Source: Gemmobacter serpentinus
GTDB taxonomy: Bacteria; Pseudomonadota; Alphaproteobacteria; Rhodobacterales; Rhodobacteraceae
NCBI RefSeq assembly: GCF_008973825.1
Contig: NZ_WCHR01000021.1
Coordinates: 1 to 64,000, forward strand
DNA length: 64,000 nucleotides
Direction: 5' to 3'
Below the pieces are notes generated by a model. The model saw only the letters and a list, made by a program, of their open reading frames with translations, searched no databases and was not told where the DNA came from. Positions within the stretch are counted from its first letter, which is position 1; every line of letters begins with the position of its first letter. Shown one piece after another: positions 1 to 7,575 of the stretch. Position numbers and translations under genes: made by a program.

Positions 1-2
1 TC

Positions 3-41
3 AATGCACTCGGCACTGCCGAGATCGAACGCGTGGCCTGA
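3..41 (+). CDS. C-terminal end of an unidentified protein (partial)
   Basis: An open frame enters from the left edge and ends at a TGA at 39-41. Its last residues read NALGTAEIERVA. Third codon positions are almost all G or C, as in the real genes of this window. Twelve residues are too few to assign a family, and the next 320 bases hold no good continuation, so this is called only as the probable 3' end of a plus-strand gene. Confidence 0.35.
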   Translation, partial: NALGTAEIERVA

Positions 42-171
42 ACCCAACGGGGAAAGGGGCGCGTCTAGCCGCAGCCGGACTTCTGCAACAATGCCGATCA
101 GATGGTTCAATCATGCCCTGCATCACAATGCGCCGCAGTCCGGTCAATTATGGCGAAAATTCGACCAATCC

Positions 172-199
172 TTGAACCTATGACGCGCGAACCTATATC
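172..199 (+). promoter_or_regulatory. Possible sigma-70-type promoter for the small conserved protein at 364
   Basis: TTGAAC at 172-177 and TATATC at 194-199 are separated by 16 bases, in an AT-richer stretch between the gene end at 41 and the start codon at 364. The rest of 42-363 shows no convincing gene. The assignment is by similarity to the -35/-10 consensus only. Confidence 0.3.
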
Positions 200-363
200 T
201 CGTCTGGCACTCTGCGGCGCACCGACTAAATACGGTATGATTTCCAGGCAAGCCATGCGCAAGACGCATAGCAATTATGCAAAAGGTGGAATACCGAATC
301 GTCGCGAAAAGGTCATATTCCGCGAGCGCCGGATCATGCAAGAGCAAGAACAGGAAGACTGAT

Positions 364-687
364 ATGGCTGACTTCATCGACAGCACCGCGTTCAACTACG
401 AGCAAGGTCAACGCGCGCGCAAGCTGTTTGCCGCGGTGGTTCTTGCTGCGCTTGACGACGCGATTGCGGATGACAAGAAATATGGCAATGGCCCCGAGCA
501 GATCGCCCGCTGGGCGCGGTCGCGGGACGGGCGCGAGGTGTTGTCCTGCGCCGGGATCGACCCGAATGAGCGTGTGGTCAAGGGCCTGATGGAATTCGTC
601 TCCAAGGGCGTGCGCACCTCGGTGGCGCTGTCGCGCGAGGAAAGCGAGCGTCGCCACGCCGCCGAGTTGGAAGCAGAAGCCGCCTGA
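364..687 (+). CDS. Small conserved Rhodobacterales protein (probably DUF6280 family)
   Basis: The 107-residue product starts MADFIDSTAFNYEQGQRARK and contains the stretches LAALDDAIADDKKYGNG, WARSRDGREVLSCAGIDPNE and GVRTSVALSREESERR. I recognise this as a highly conserved short protein of Rhodobacterales annotated as DUF6280; its function is unknown and the family name is from memory. There is no signal peptide or membrane segment, and it is rich in charged helices. The ATG at 364 is chosen because the conserved block begins there and AGGAAG lies about 8 bases upstream. The frame can be extended upstream to 277, but that part is not conserved-looking. It stands alone and is closed by a hairpin terminator at 754-777. 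Confidence 0.85.
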   Translation: MADFIDSTAFNYEQGQRARKLFAAVVLAALDDAIADDKKYGNGPEQIARWARSRDGREVLSCAGIDPNERVVKGLMEFVSKGVRTSVALSREESERRHAAELEAEAA

Positions 688-753
688 TCCCCTATCCGGC
701 CTGCCCCCTGCCCGGCAGATGCCGAACCGGATCCGGTGACAGCGAAATGCATG

Positions 754-777
754 ACGCGCCCACAGGGGCGCGTTTTG
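754..777 (+). terminator. Rho-independent terminator after the DUF6280-like gene
   Basis: An 8-bp stem ACGCGCCC / GGGCGCGT (754-761 and 766-773) with a 4-base loop is followed by TTTTGCATTT. It lies 67 bases after the stop codon at 687. The remaining bases to 953 show no gene. Confidence 0.75.
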
Positions 778-953
778 CATTTATCTGGCACAGTTGAGGG
801 GAGAACTGACGCCGCAGCCAAAGCAGGACGGCCAGAAGATCAATGATTATCTAAGGCATTGCCCCGGGGTTGGCCCGGCATGTGCCCGCCAATCGATCAG
901 GCGCGCCAAGAATGGGCATGGGCACTATCGCGACACGCCCCCACCGAAGGAAA

Positions 954-1904
954 TCAGGACAGATCCCGGCTCGCCAGGGCGCGGTTGATCTCGGCGCGGA
1001 CCAGCTTGCGGACATTGCGGGTGATACGCTCCCCAAGGGCCCCCTGCAGCTCTTCCCGGATCATATCGCGCACCACTTCACGCAGCGCCTCTTCATCGAA
1101 ATCATCGCTATCCTGCGGTGCGAAGAGGTCGGATTTGGGGGAAGCCGCCGCCACCGAGGCCGCAAGCTCATCCTCCAATCCGCGCAATTCCTCCAGCACA
1201 GCCGCCTCAGCCAGATCGCCGGGGCTGCGGCCCATTTCCGGCTCAACCGGATAGCCCGCCTCATCGACCTCAATATAGGGCGCAGGATCAACAAACGCGG
1301 ACTCCCTCTCGAGGGCCTCCGAAGCATCCGGCTCTGCGACAGAGTTTTGCGGTCCCTCGGCCCATGCACCGTCGCGCCAGGCCTCTTCCAGCCGGGCCGC
1401 GTCAGGTGAGGTGAACTGCAAGACCTCGGCCTCTTCGACCCGGTCAAGATCGACCTCGACAATCTCGGTGTTCCACACCGGCAACGCGGACCAGACCGGC
1501 GACATCTCCGCCTCGGCCTCGGTATCCCAATCGTCACTGACTTGCGCACCGACGCGGGCCACAACGGTTTCAATCGGCATCGCCGCGGCGGCTTCAATCG
1601 GCATGGGCTCCGCCGCGCGCGGATCGGGCGATGCGGGATCGGACATGGCGGCCTCGGAGCGCGGGGTGTCTGGCATATCGGACGGCGTGACCATCGGCCG
1701 ATCCACATCTGCAGGCAGCGGCGGCACGACCCGCAGCGCAGGCGTCAGCAACAAGCGGGAAGCAGGAAGCTCAGGCCCCGGGGTGGGGCCAGGCCGCGGC
1801 CCGGCGTCCCGCGGATCATGGGAAGGCCGCAGATCCTCGGACACCAGTCTTCGGATGGAGGACAGCACATCCTCGATCTCTACAGATGTCATTGGTTCTG
1901 TCAT
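954..1904 (-). CDS. PopZ-like (DUF2497-related) polar organiser protein
   Basis: The 316-residue product begins MTEPMTSVEIEDVLSSIRRL, like the N-terminal helix of PopZ, and ends with a helical block (EEALREVVRDMIREELQGAL, then VRKLVRAEINRAL) like the PopZ C-terminal oligomerisation helices. About 200 residues between them are acidic and Pro/Ala rich, again as in PopZ, which forms condensates at the cell pole and recruits chromosome-partition and cell-cycle proteins. The gene lies downstream of tolC on the same strand; tolC-DUF2497 is a common alphaproteobacterial order. The start at 1904 is preferred over 1958 because AGGACGAG precedes it and the conserved helix follows at once. Both end blocks diverge from Caulobacter PopZ, so orthology is an inference. 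Confidence 0.65.
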   Translation of the reverse strand: MTEPMTSVEIEDVLSSIRRLVSEDLRPSHDPRDAGPRPGPTPGPELPASRLLLTPALRVVPPLPADVDRPMVTPSDMPDTPRSEAAMSDPASPDPRAAEPMPIEAAAAMPIETVVARVGAQVSDDWDTEAEAEMSPVWSALPVWNTEIVEVDLDRVEEAEVLQFTSPDAARLEEAWRDGAWAEGPQNSVAEPDASEALERESAFVDPAPYIEVDEAGYPVEPEMGRSPGDLAEAAVLEELRGLEDELAASVAAASPKSDLFAPQDSDDFDEEALREVVRDMIREELQGALGERITRNVRKLVRAEINRALASRDLS

Positions 1905-2042
1905 TCCACTCGTCCTGCGATTTGTTTCCAGATTAACGACAGCGCCCCCTTCCCGCAAGAAGGAGGCGCTGGATCGGTTAACAATTCCGCAGAAGGAGCA
2001 ACGGCTTGCTGCTCAAGCAGCAGGTCGGGGTAAACCTGGCGC

Positions 2043-3479
2043 TCAGTTCTTGCCAAGCGCCTTCAGCACACGGTCCAGGCTTTCGCCCTGGAAGCTGACC
2101 ACCGGCGCATCTTTGGCCAGATTGTAATAGCCGGTCACATCATAGGTCGGGATACCAAGGTTCAGATCCTTGACCGTCAGCTTGCCCATCGAGGACAGCA
2201 CCTGATAGACATAGAAATATCGCTCTGCCTCGGACTGCACCTTGGCCGCGCGCGCATCCAGCACGTCCTGTTCGGCGTCCAGCACCTCCAGCGTGGTGCG
2301 GGCACCAAGTTTGGCTTCCTCGCGCAACCCCTGGAAGGCCACGACAGCGGCTTCGATCTGACGCTCATTCGCCGAAATCTGCGCCGCGGCCACATCGATC
2401 TGGGCCCAAGCGGTGCCGACATTCTGCTCCAGCGTCACAGCCGTCTGATGCAGCGCCGAACGCTGCGCCTCGCGCTGCATCTGCGCCTGACGCAGCTGCG
2501 AAGACAGCCGCCCGCCAGCGTAAAGCGTCTGGTTCATCGACAGCGAAAGGCTTTGCTGGTTGTAATGGTTGGAATCCCCTGCCCCTCCGCTGAGCGCGGT
2601 CGTCCCGCGCACGGTGACCGTCGGGCGCATATTGGCATTGGCCAGCTCGATCGTCAGGTCGGCAACCTTCACCAGATGTTGCTGGCGAATCATGCTCGGA
2701 TGTTCCCGACGCGCCACCGCAAGGGCCGCATCCATCGTGGCAGGCAGTTTCGGCGCGCGCGGCAAGGCGGCCAGACGGCCCGGATATTTGCCGGTCGCGG
2801 CCTTGTAGCTTTCGCGCGCCACCCGCACATCGCCATCCGCCGAGGCCAGCGCCGCCCGCGCTTCGGCCAGGGTTGCCTCGGCCAAGGCCACGTCGGTGCG
2901 GGTCACCTCGCCCACATCGAAACGATCCTGCGTGGCCTTCAGCTCTTCACCGATCACGTTCACATAGTTCTGGCGCAGATGCCGGATTTCTTCGGTCAGG
3001 CGCACATTCACATAGGCCTGCACGGCGGTCAGAAGCACGTCCTGCTCGATGCCGACAAGGCTAGCGCGGGTCGCCAGAACGGTTTCCTTCGCCGCCGCGA
3101 TGCTGGCCTTGTTGCGACCGAAATCCAGCAGCGTCAACTGGATCGCCAGTTCAACGGTGGTCTGTTCGCCGAAGGTCTCGGCGCGGACAATGTCAAAGCC
3201 CGTGCCGTTGAACACCGGCGAGCCGATATCGTTCAAGCGGCGCTGTTTGTAGTAGTTCGCAGCAAAAGTGATGACCGGACGCACCGCCGACACCGCTTGC
3301 GCCACATCCTCATCCGCAGCCGCCAAAAGCGCGCGGTTCTGGTCCAGAAGATGAGAATTGCGATAGGCAGACACCAGCGCATCGGCCAGGGTTTCCGCCA
3401 ATGCTGCCGGGCTCATTGCTGCAAAAGCCAGCACAGTTGCCGCAGCCGTTGCCGCCAGTTTCCGCTTCAACCCGACCAT
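2043..3479 (-). CDS. tolC: TolC-family outer membrane efflux protein
   Basis: The 478-residue protein has a Sec signal peptide (residues 1-28, ending SPAALA before ETLADAL) and two outer-membrane-factor repeats with the expected long coiled helices. YVNVRLTEEIRHLRQNYV and GARTTLEVLDAEQDVLDARA are typical TolC segments. The family forms a trimeric channel-tunnel across the outer membrane for RND/ABC exporters and type I secretion. It is the second gene of pcm-tolC-PopZ-like, separated from pcm by a strong hairpin at 3560-3585. Two RTX proteins elsewhere in the window are possible type I cargo, but no inner-membrane partner is encoded here. Confidence 0.93.
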   Translation of the reverse strand: MVGLKRKLAATAAATVLAFAAMSPAALAETLADALVSAYRNSHLLDQNRALLAAADEDVAQAVSAVRPVITFAANYYKQRRLNDIGSPVFNGTGFDIVRAETFGEQTTVELAIQLTLLDFGRNKASIAAAKETVLATRASLVGIEQDVLLTAVQAYVNVRLTEEIRHLRQNYVNVIGEELKATQDRFDVGEVTRTDVALAEATLAEARAALASADGDVRVARESYKAATGKYPGRLAALPRAPKLPATMDAALAVARREHPSMIRQQHLVKVADLTIELANANMRPTVTVRGTTALSGGAGDSNHYNQQSLSLSMNQTLYAGGRLSSQLRQAQMQREAQRSALHQTAVTLEQNVGTAWAQIDVAAAQISANERQIEAAVVAFQGLREEAKLGARTTLEVLDAEQDVLDARAAKVQSEAERYFYVYQVLSSMGKLTVKDLNLGIPTYDVTGYYNLAKDAPVVSFQGESLDRVLKALGKN

Positions 3480-3559
3480 TCTTGGCTCCTGTTCTGCCTC
3501 TGCGCCCTTATTCTTGCGGGCAATCTTCCGGCGCTGCGCACCGCCGGTGAATAACGATG

Positions 3560-3585
3560 ACGCCCGCGCTTTCCGTCGCGGGCGT
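3560..3585 (-). terminator. Hairpin terminator after pcm
   Basis: A 9-bp perfect stem ACGCCCGCG / CGCGGGCGT with an 8-base loop begins 9 bases past the pcm stop. On the minus strand it is followed by TCATCGTTATT. It could separate pcm and tolC transcripts or act as a partial attenuator. Confidence 0.65.
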
Positions 3586-3593
3586 AGTAAATC

Positions 3594-4247
3594 TTACAGG
3601 GTGAAGGCGTGATGCGCCTTGAACCCCGGCAGCAACGGTGCCGAGGCGTTGAACACCTGGCGCCAGTTCATCTGGCCGTCGATCTTGTAGCCAACCCGGG
3701 CCTCGCCCAAATTACCATCCATGAACAGCGCGCCGATGCGCCCGCCTTCCTTCAATTGGGCCAGCAATGCCTCCGGCACAGTCTCAACTGCGCCTTGCAG
3801 CATGATGACATCATAGGGGCCAGCCTTGGCCGAACCCTCGACCAGCTTGCCATGGATCACCGCCGCATTGTCGACGCCTTCGGCAGACAGGGTGCGCTGC
3901 GCCTCGGTCGCCAGCGTCTCGTCTTCCTCAACCGCCACAACCGCTTCGCAGATGCGGGCGATCACGGCTGTCGAATAGCCAAGCCCGCACCCCAGATCGA
4001 GCACGATCTCGGCGGGCTGGATATCCAGCGCGTCCAACAGCTTGGCAAAAGTGCGTGCCTCAAGCATGACGCGGCCTGCACCAACCGCAACATGTTCGCC
4101 GACATAGGCGGCCTCACGGCGCGCGGCAGGCACATAGGCCTCGCGCGGAACCGCAAGCATGGCTGCGATGATCGGATATTTCGTGACATCCGAGGGGCGG
4201 ACCTGCGTATCGACCATCATGGTGCGGCGGGCGGCGAAATCGGTCAT
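3594..4247 (-). CDS. pcm: Protein-L-isoaspartate O-methyltransferase family protein
   Basis: The 217-residue product carries the SAM-binding motif [14 protein letters not shown] near residue 85, preceded by [17 protein letters not shown], and ends with the conserved EGGRIGALF region. The family repairs isoaspartyl residues by SAM-dependent methylation. This short subgroup is regularly found just upstream of tolC in Rhodobacterales, and its true substrate is not established. The start at 4247 ([20 protein letters not shown]) is chosen because homology begins there; the frame stays open upstream to 4493 without conserved content. A perfect inverted repeat lies at 4357-4374 in its 5' region. Confidence 0.88.
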   Translation of the reverse strand: MTDFAARRTMMVDTQVRPSDVTKYPIIAAMLAVPREAYVPAARREAAYVGEHVAVGAGRVMLEARTFAKLLDALDIQPAEIVLDLGCGLGYSTAVIARICEAVVAVEEDETLATEAQRTLSAEGVDNAAVIHGKLVEGSAKAGPYDVIMLQGAVETVPEALLAQLKEGGRIGALFMDGNLGEARVGYKIDGQMNWRQVFNASAPLLPGFKAHHAFTL

Positions 4248-4356
4248 GCTGAACTCGTCAGTCTTGTTTCCATTTTTCGTGTCATGCCACAGAAACCCCG
4301 CCTCGGCAACACGGCTTCGCGCCTGCGGCACCGTGTCAGACCTGGTTGAAGGTCGC

Positions 4357-4374
4357 GTTGGACTATTGTCCAAC
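4357..4374. promoter_or_regulatory. Inverted repeat upstream of pcm-tolC, candidate operator
   Basis: GTTGGAC-TATT-GTCCAAC is a perfect 7-bp inverted repeat with a 4-base spacer, 110 bases upstream of the pcm start. No adjacent regulator gene is present to name a binding protein. The wider stretch 4248-4495 holds no other supported feature. Confidence 0.4.
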
Positions 4375-4495
4375 AATGCACCAAATGCAGACAGTGCCTG
4401 GTAAACTTCCCGTGACAATAAAGGTGGGAATTGGCCGTTGCGGCCACCCGCTTGACCAAGCGCCAAGGTGCAGGCATGTGATTTTCCATGCATGA

Positions 4496-4843
4496 TCCTG
4501 TCACCTCTGGCACAACCCGGCTTGTTCGACCTCGCGCAAGGCGCTTGCCGCGCTGGAGGCTGCCGGTCTGCAACCGCAGATCATCCACTATCTGGAAACC
4601 GGCTGGACCCGCGAAGACCTGACCGCCCTGCTGTCAGAGGCGGGCCTGACCCCGGCCCAGGCGCTGCGCCGCAAGGCCCCGCTCGCCGCCGATCTTGGCC
4701 TGCTGGACGCAGGCACATCCGACAGCACGATCCTTGCGGCAATGCTGGCGCATCCGGTTCTGGTGGAGCGCCCCTTCCTGCGCACGTCGCGCGGCACCGC
4801 CCTGCTGCGTCCGCTGGATCGTTTGGCCGATCTGTTGCCCTGA
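4496..4843 (+). pseudogene. arsC: ArsC-family (arsenate reductase-like) frame without a usable start codon
   Basis: Reading from 4508 gives [20 protein letters not shown], the classic thioredoxin-fold ArsC N-terminus with its catalytic Cys, then the helical region and a family-typical end (RPFLRTSRGTALLRPLDRLA) to a TGA at 4841-4843. The frame is intact for about 110 residues, the usual length. An in-frame TGA stands at 4493-4495, and the codons between it and the Cys motif (TCC TGT CAC CTC TGG CAC AAC CCG GCT TGT) contain no ATG, GTG or TTG. An ATG at 4492 would enter the frame only with a one-base shift. The gene is either start-inactivated, a sequencing error, or uses a very unusual initiation codon. 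It converges on nnrU with 8 bases between the stops. Confidence 0.75.
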
Positions 4844-4851
4844 GGGCCGCC

Positions 4852-5523
4852 TTACGGCGCGGGCATCACGCCGATCACCGGCTCATGCAGATGCAGCAGC
4901 GCCAACCAAAGGCAGGCCGCCAGCGCCACGCGCCACCAAGCGGGGCGATAGCAGCGCCAATTGCCGCCGAAGGGCCACGCCCCTGTGCCGGAAGCCCGGG
5001 TGATCCACATGTCGCGCCCCCATTGCGCCTGCTTGCGCCGGTCGATCATGCCCATGCCAAGCAGCGCATAACCGGCAAAGACCCCGAACAGGATGACATG
5101 GGCCAGATCGCCGTTCACCAGCATATGCCCACTGGCCCAAAGCAGCAGCGCCCAAAGCAGCGGATGGCGCACCACGCCCGCAATCCCGGGCCGTGCCGGA
5201 TCGAAGCCACCCGATTTTCCGCCAAAGCTCAGCGGGTTGGCGGCACCAATGGCAAGGCAGACCAGCAGCACCGCCAGCGGCATCGCCAGATTGACCAGCC
5301 AGCGCATCCATTGTTCCTGATCCCATAGCGGAACAACAGGCGCGCGCCCCGCCGCCGCAATCACCCAGACCAGCAGCAACAGCGACAGGATGCCATAGCC
5401 CGCGCCATAACCCGCCCGTCCCAGCCGCGCGACAAGCGCCGCGCGCAGACCGGGCCGCGCCGGGATCAGATGGCTGAGCAGGAACGCCGTCAGCGCCAGC
5501 GCGAATTCAAACCATTCCGCCAT
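4852..5523 (-). CDS. nnrU: NnrU-family membrane protein
   Basis: The 223-residue product has about six to seven transmembrane segments and the NnrU signatures HLIPARPGLRAALVARLGRA near the N-terminus and GVVRHPLLWALLLWASGH in the middle. NnrU was named from denitrification clusters of Rhodobacterales and belongs to the wider isoprenylcysteine methyltransferase-like/MAPEG-type membrane fold. No denitrification genes are nearby, so the role here is open. AAAGGG about 7 bases upstream supports the ATG at 5523 over the one at 5529. It is divergent from the chelatase gene at 5632. Confidence 0.85.
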   Translation of the reverse strand: MAEWFEFALALTAFLLSHLIPARPGLRAALVARLGRAGYGAGYGILSLLLLVWVIAAAGRAPVVPLWDQEQWMRWLVNLAMPLAVLLVCLAIGAANPLSFGGKSGGFDPARPGIAGVVRHPLLWALLLWASGHMLVNGDLAHVILFGVFAGYALLGMGMIDRRKQAQWGRDMWITRASGTGAWPFGGNWRCYRPAWWRVALAACLWLALLHLHEPVIGVMPAP

Positions 5524-5631
5524 TCTCATACCCTTTCGTCCCGCTGATCCTGCCGCCCGCACCGGGCCATCGCAAGGTCGGACAGGCCCGCCTTGGGTGG
5601 ACATTGCGCCGCAGCCGCCTATCTTGAGGCA

Positions 5632-6318
5632 ATGCAGAATGCGCTTATCATCGCCCATGGATCGCCCGCCGATCCCGAACCGCAAGAGGCGGCCCTGCAG
5701 GCGCTGGCCGCCCGCGTTGGCACCTATCTGCCCGGATGGTGCCTGCGCGGCACAACGCTGGCCCTGCCCGGCGCGCTGGACAGGGCGGTCGCGGCGCAAC
5801 CCGATGCGCTGATCTTCCCGTTTTTCATGGCCGAGGGCTGGTTCACCCGCCAGCAATTGCCGCGCCGTCTGGCAGAGGCCGGGATGGTTTCGCCGCGCCA
5901 GACCCCGGCCTTCGGCCATCATCCGCGCCTGTTGCCCCTGCTGGCCAAGGTCGCAGAACAGGCAGCCCTTGCGCAGCATCTGCCGCCCGATACCACGCTG
6001 CTGCTGGCCGCCCATGGCAGTCAGGCCTCCCGCGCCTCTGCCACCCGGACCGAGGAATTGGCGGCGCAACTGCGTGAGGTCACGCGGTTTCGCATCGTCA
6101 CCGGCTATCTCGAAGAGGCCCCCTTTGTGGTCGATCAAGCCCGCGATCTTGGCCCCGCGCTCTGCCTGCCGCTGTTTGCCACCCGCGCCGGCCATGTGGC
6201 GCAGGATCTGCCCGCGGCGCTGACAGAGGCCGGTTTTACCGGCAAGCTGCTGCCCGCCATCGGGGAACACACGCGTGTCCCCGCGATGATCGCCGAAGCA
6301 CTGGTGCTGGCCAATTGA
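5632..6318 (+). CDS. cbiX: CbiX/SirB-type sirohydrochlorin chelatase-like protein
   Basis: The 228-residue product contains two CbiX half-domains. The first begins ALIIAHGSPADPEPQEAALQ with the metal-binding His, and the second has LLLAAHGSQASRAS. CbiX-type chelatases insert Co2+ or Fe2+ into sirohydrochlorin for cobalamin or siroheme synthesis. No other cobalamin gene is in the window, so the metal and pathway cannot be decided. The ATG at 5632 follows TTGAGG. It ends 6 bases from the end of mogA on the other strand. Confidence 0.85.
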   Translation: MQNALIIAHGSPADPEPQEAALQALAARVGTYLPGWCLRGTTLALPGALDRAVAAQPDALIFPFFMAEGWFTRQQLPRRLAEAGMVSPRQTPAFGHHPRLLPLLAKVAEQAALAQHLPPDTTLLLAAHGSQASRASATRTEELAAQLREVTRFRIVTGYLEEAPFVVDQARDLGPALCLPLFATRAGHVAQDLPAALTEAGFTGKLLPAIGEHTRVPAMIAEALVLAN

Positions 6319-6324
6319 GCCGCA

Positions 6325-6852
6325 CTATTTTGCCGGACGAAACGCCTTGCAGATCGCGGGATCGGTCTCGATGCGCCCCGCCCCCATCAGATCCAGACAA
6401 TAGGGCACCGCCGGGAACACTGCATCCAGACAGGTGGCAATGGCCGAAGGCTTGCCCGGCAGGGTGATGATCAGGCAGCGCCCGCGCGTCCCCGCCCCCT
6501 GCCGCGACAGGATCGCCGTCGGCACCTCGCGCAAGGATACCGCCCGCATCAGCTCGCCAAAACCCGGGAAATCACGCTCCACCACATCCGCCATGGCCTC
6601 GGGCGTCATGTCGCGCGGGGATGGCCCGGTGCCGCCGGTGGCAAGGATCAGATCCGCCCCGGCCACATCGGCCCAATGCCGAAAGGCATCCGCCACGCTG
6701 TCGCGACCATCCGGCACGATCTGGCGGTGGATATCCAGATCCGAGGTGATGGCGGCGCGCAGCCAGGCCTCGATGGCGGGGCCGCCCTTGTCTTCATAGA
6801 TCCCCGCCGCCGCGCGGTCCGAGACGGTCAGGATGGCGACCCGCGCGCTCAT
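6325..6852 (-). CDS. mogA: Molybdopterin adenylyltransferase (MogA/MoaB family)
   Basis: The 175-residue product has the MoCF-biosynthesis fold: ARVAILTVSDRAAAG at the N-terminus, LILATGGTGPSPRDMTPEA as the nucleotide-binding GTG loop, and LIITLPGKPSAIATCLDAVF near the C-terminus. The enzyme adenylates molybdopterin before Mo insertion. Its ATG overlaps the stop of the DUF2478 gene (ATGA, 6849-6852), which indicates translational coupling and supports this start over longer alternatives. MsrP in this same window (38.0 kb) is a Mo-cofactor enzyme. Confidence 0.92.
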   Translation of the reverse strand: MSARVAILTVSDRAAAGIYEDKGGPAIEAWLRAAITSDLDIHRQIVPDGRDSVADAFRHWADVAGADLILATGGTGPSPRDMTPEAMADVVERDFPGFGELMRAVSLREVPTAILSRQGAGTRGRCLIITLPGKPSAIATCLDAVFPAVPYCLDLMGAGRIETDPAICKAFRPAK

Positions 6853-7337
6853 GCCAGTACCTGCGCAAGCCAGTCTTCCAGCGCATCGGGCGAGAGCGGC
6901 TGCGCCAGATCGCCAGCAAAATCCTGAAAAGACGCCATATTCATCTTGTTCACCCCGATCAGCACCGGCAGATCCTCGGCCAAGGCCGCCGCAATCAGAT
7001 CGCGAAAGCCGCGTCCCTCGGCCTCGTGCTTGCCAAATTTGTTGACGATCAACAGCCGCGCGCCTGCCATGCGGCTTGAGACCTCGGCCACCGCCCCTTC
7101 CAGCGCGCCGGTATCCAGCTTGCAGCCTTGCGACCCCGCACCCAGCTTCTGGCTGATGCCGATCACTGGCCCATCGGGCAGGATCTGCAACTCCATCTCG
7201 CAATCATCGCCACAATCAAGATTGTGCTGCACCGCCCCCGCCAAGGCGACCCCGTCCTCCAGAAGCCGCGCGGCCAGCCCGGCCAGGAGCCGGTCCGTCT
7301 CGCCCCTTCCAGGCAGGGTGATGGTGGCAAAGCGCAT
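6849..7337 (-). CDS. DUF2478 family protein, molybdenum-linked
   Basis: The 162-residue product starts MRFATITLPGRGETDRLLAG and contains GISQKLGAGSQGCKLDTGAL and ARLLIVNKFGKHEAEGRGFR. I recognise DUF2478, a family of predicted P-loop-related proteins often found among molybdate transport and cofactor genes. No clean Walker A motif is visible. It is the first gene of a two-gene unit with mogA, with a 4-base overlap, so a role in Mo-cofactor or molybdate handling is a reasonable inference. The enzymatic activity is unknown. Confidence 0.8.
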   Translation of the reverse strand: MRFATITLPGRGETDRLLAGLAARLLEDGVALAGAVQHNLDCGDDCEMELQILPDGPVIGISQKLGAGSQGCKLDTGALEGAVAEVSSRMAGARLLIVNKFGKHEAEGRGFRDLIAAALAEDLPVLIGVNKMNMASFQDFAGDLAQPLSPDALEDWLAQVLA

Positions 7338-7398
7338 TTACGGCTCCGTTGCGATTTCGCGAACCATCGCGCCCGCAGCGCCCGGATGCAAGACGAAG

Positions 7399-7470
7399 AA
7401 AGGGGGCGCTTACGCCCCCTTCCGGGTCTGCGACCCAATTCAATCCCTGAAGATATTCAGGAAAAGAAGG
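7399..7470 (+). repeat. Dispersed hairpin-GATATT element, copy 1 (divergent)
   Basis: AGGGGGCG-CTTA-CGCCCCCT (7401-7420) forms a hairpin, and CCCTGAAGATATTCAGGAAA (from 7446) follows. The same hairpin sequence type precedes copy 7 at 56231-56250, and the second part resembles the CCCCGAGGATATTTG-ACAGA block of the other copies. The stretch 7338-7575 holds no gene. Confidence 0.45.
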
Positions 7471-7550
7471 CTGTAAGGCCCGCCCCTTGTCTCTTCCTGC
7501 CTCAGACATCTCAGGTCAGGCGCACGCCCTTGGCGGGCCGCACTTGCGGC

Positions 7551-7572
7551 AAGGGGGCGCAAGCGCCCCCTT
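7551..7572 (-). terminator. Terminator after the ABC importer ATPase gene
   Basis: AAGGGGGCGC and GCGCCCCCTT face each other almost without a loop, immediately past the stop codon of the minus-strand gene ending at 7576. The stem is symmetric and would work on either strand. Confidence 0.6.
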
Positions 7573-7575
7573 TCT

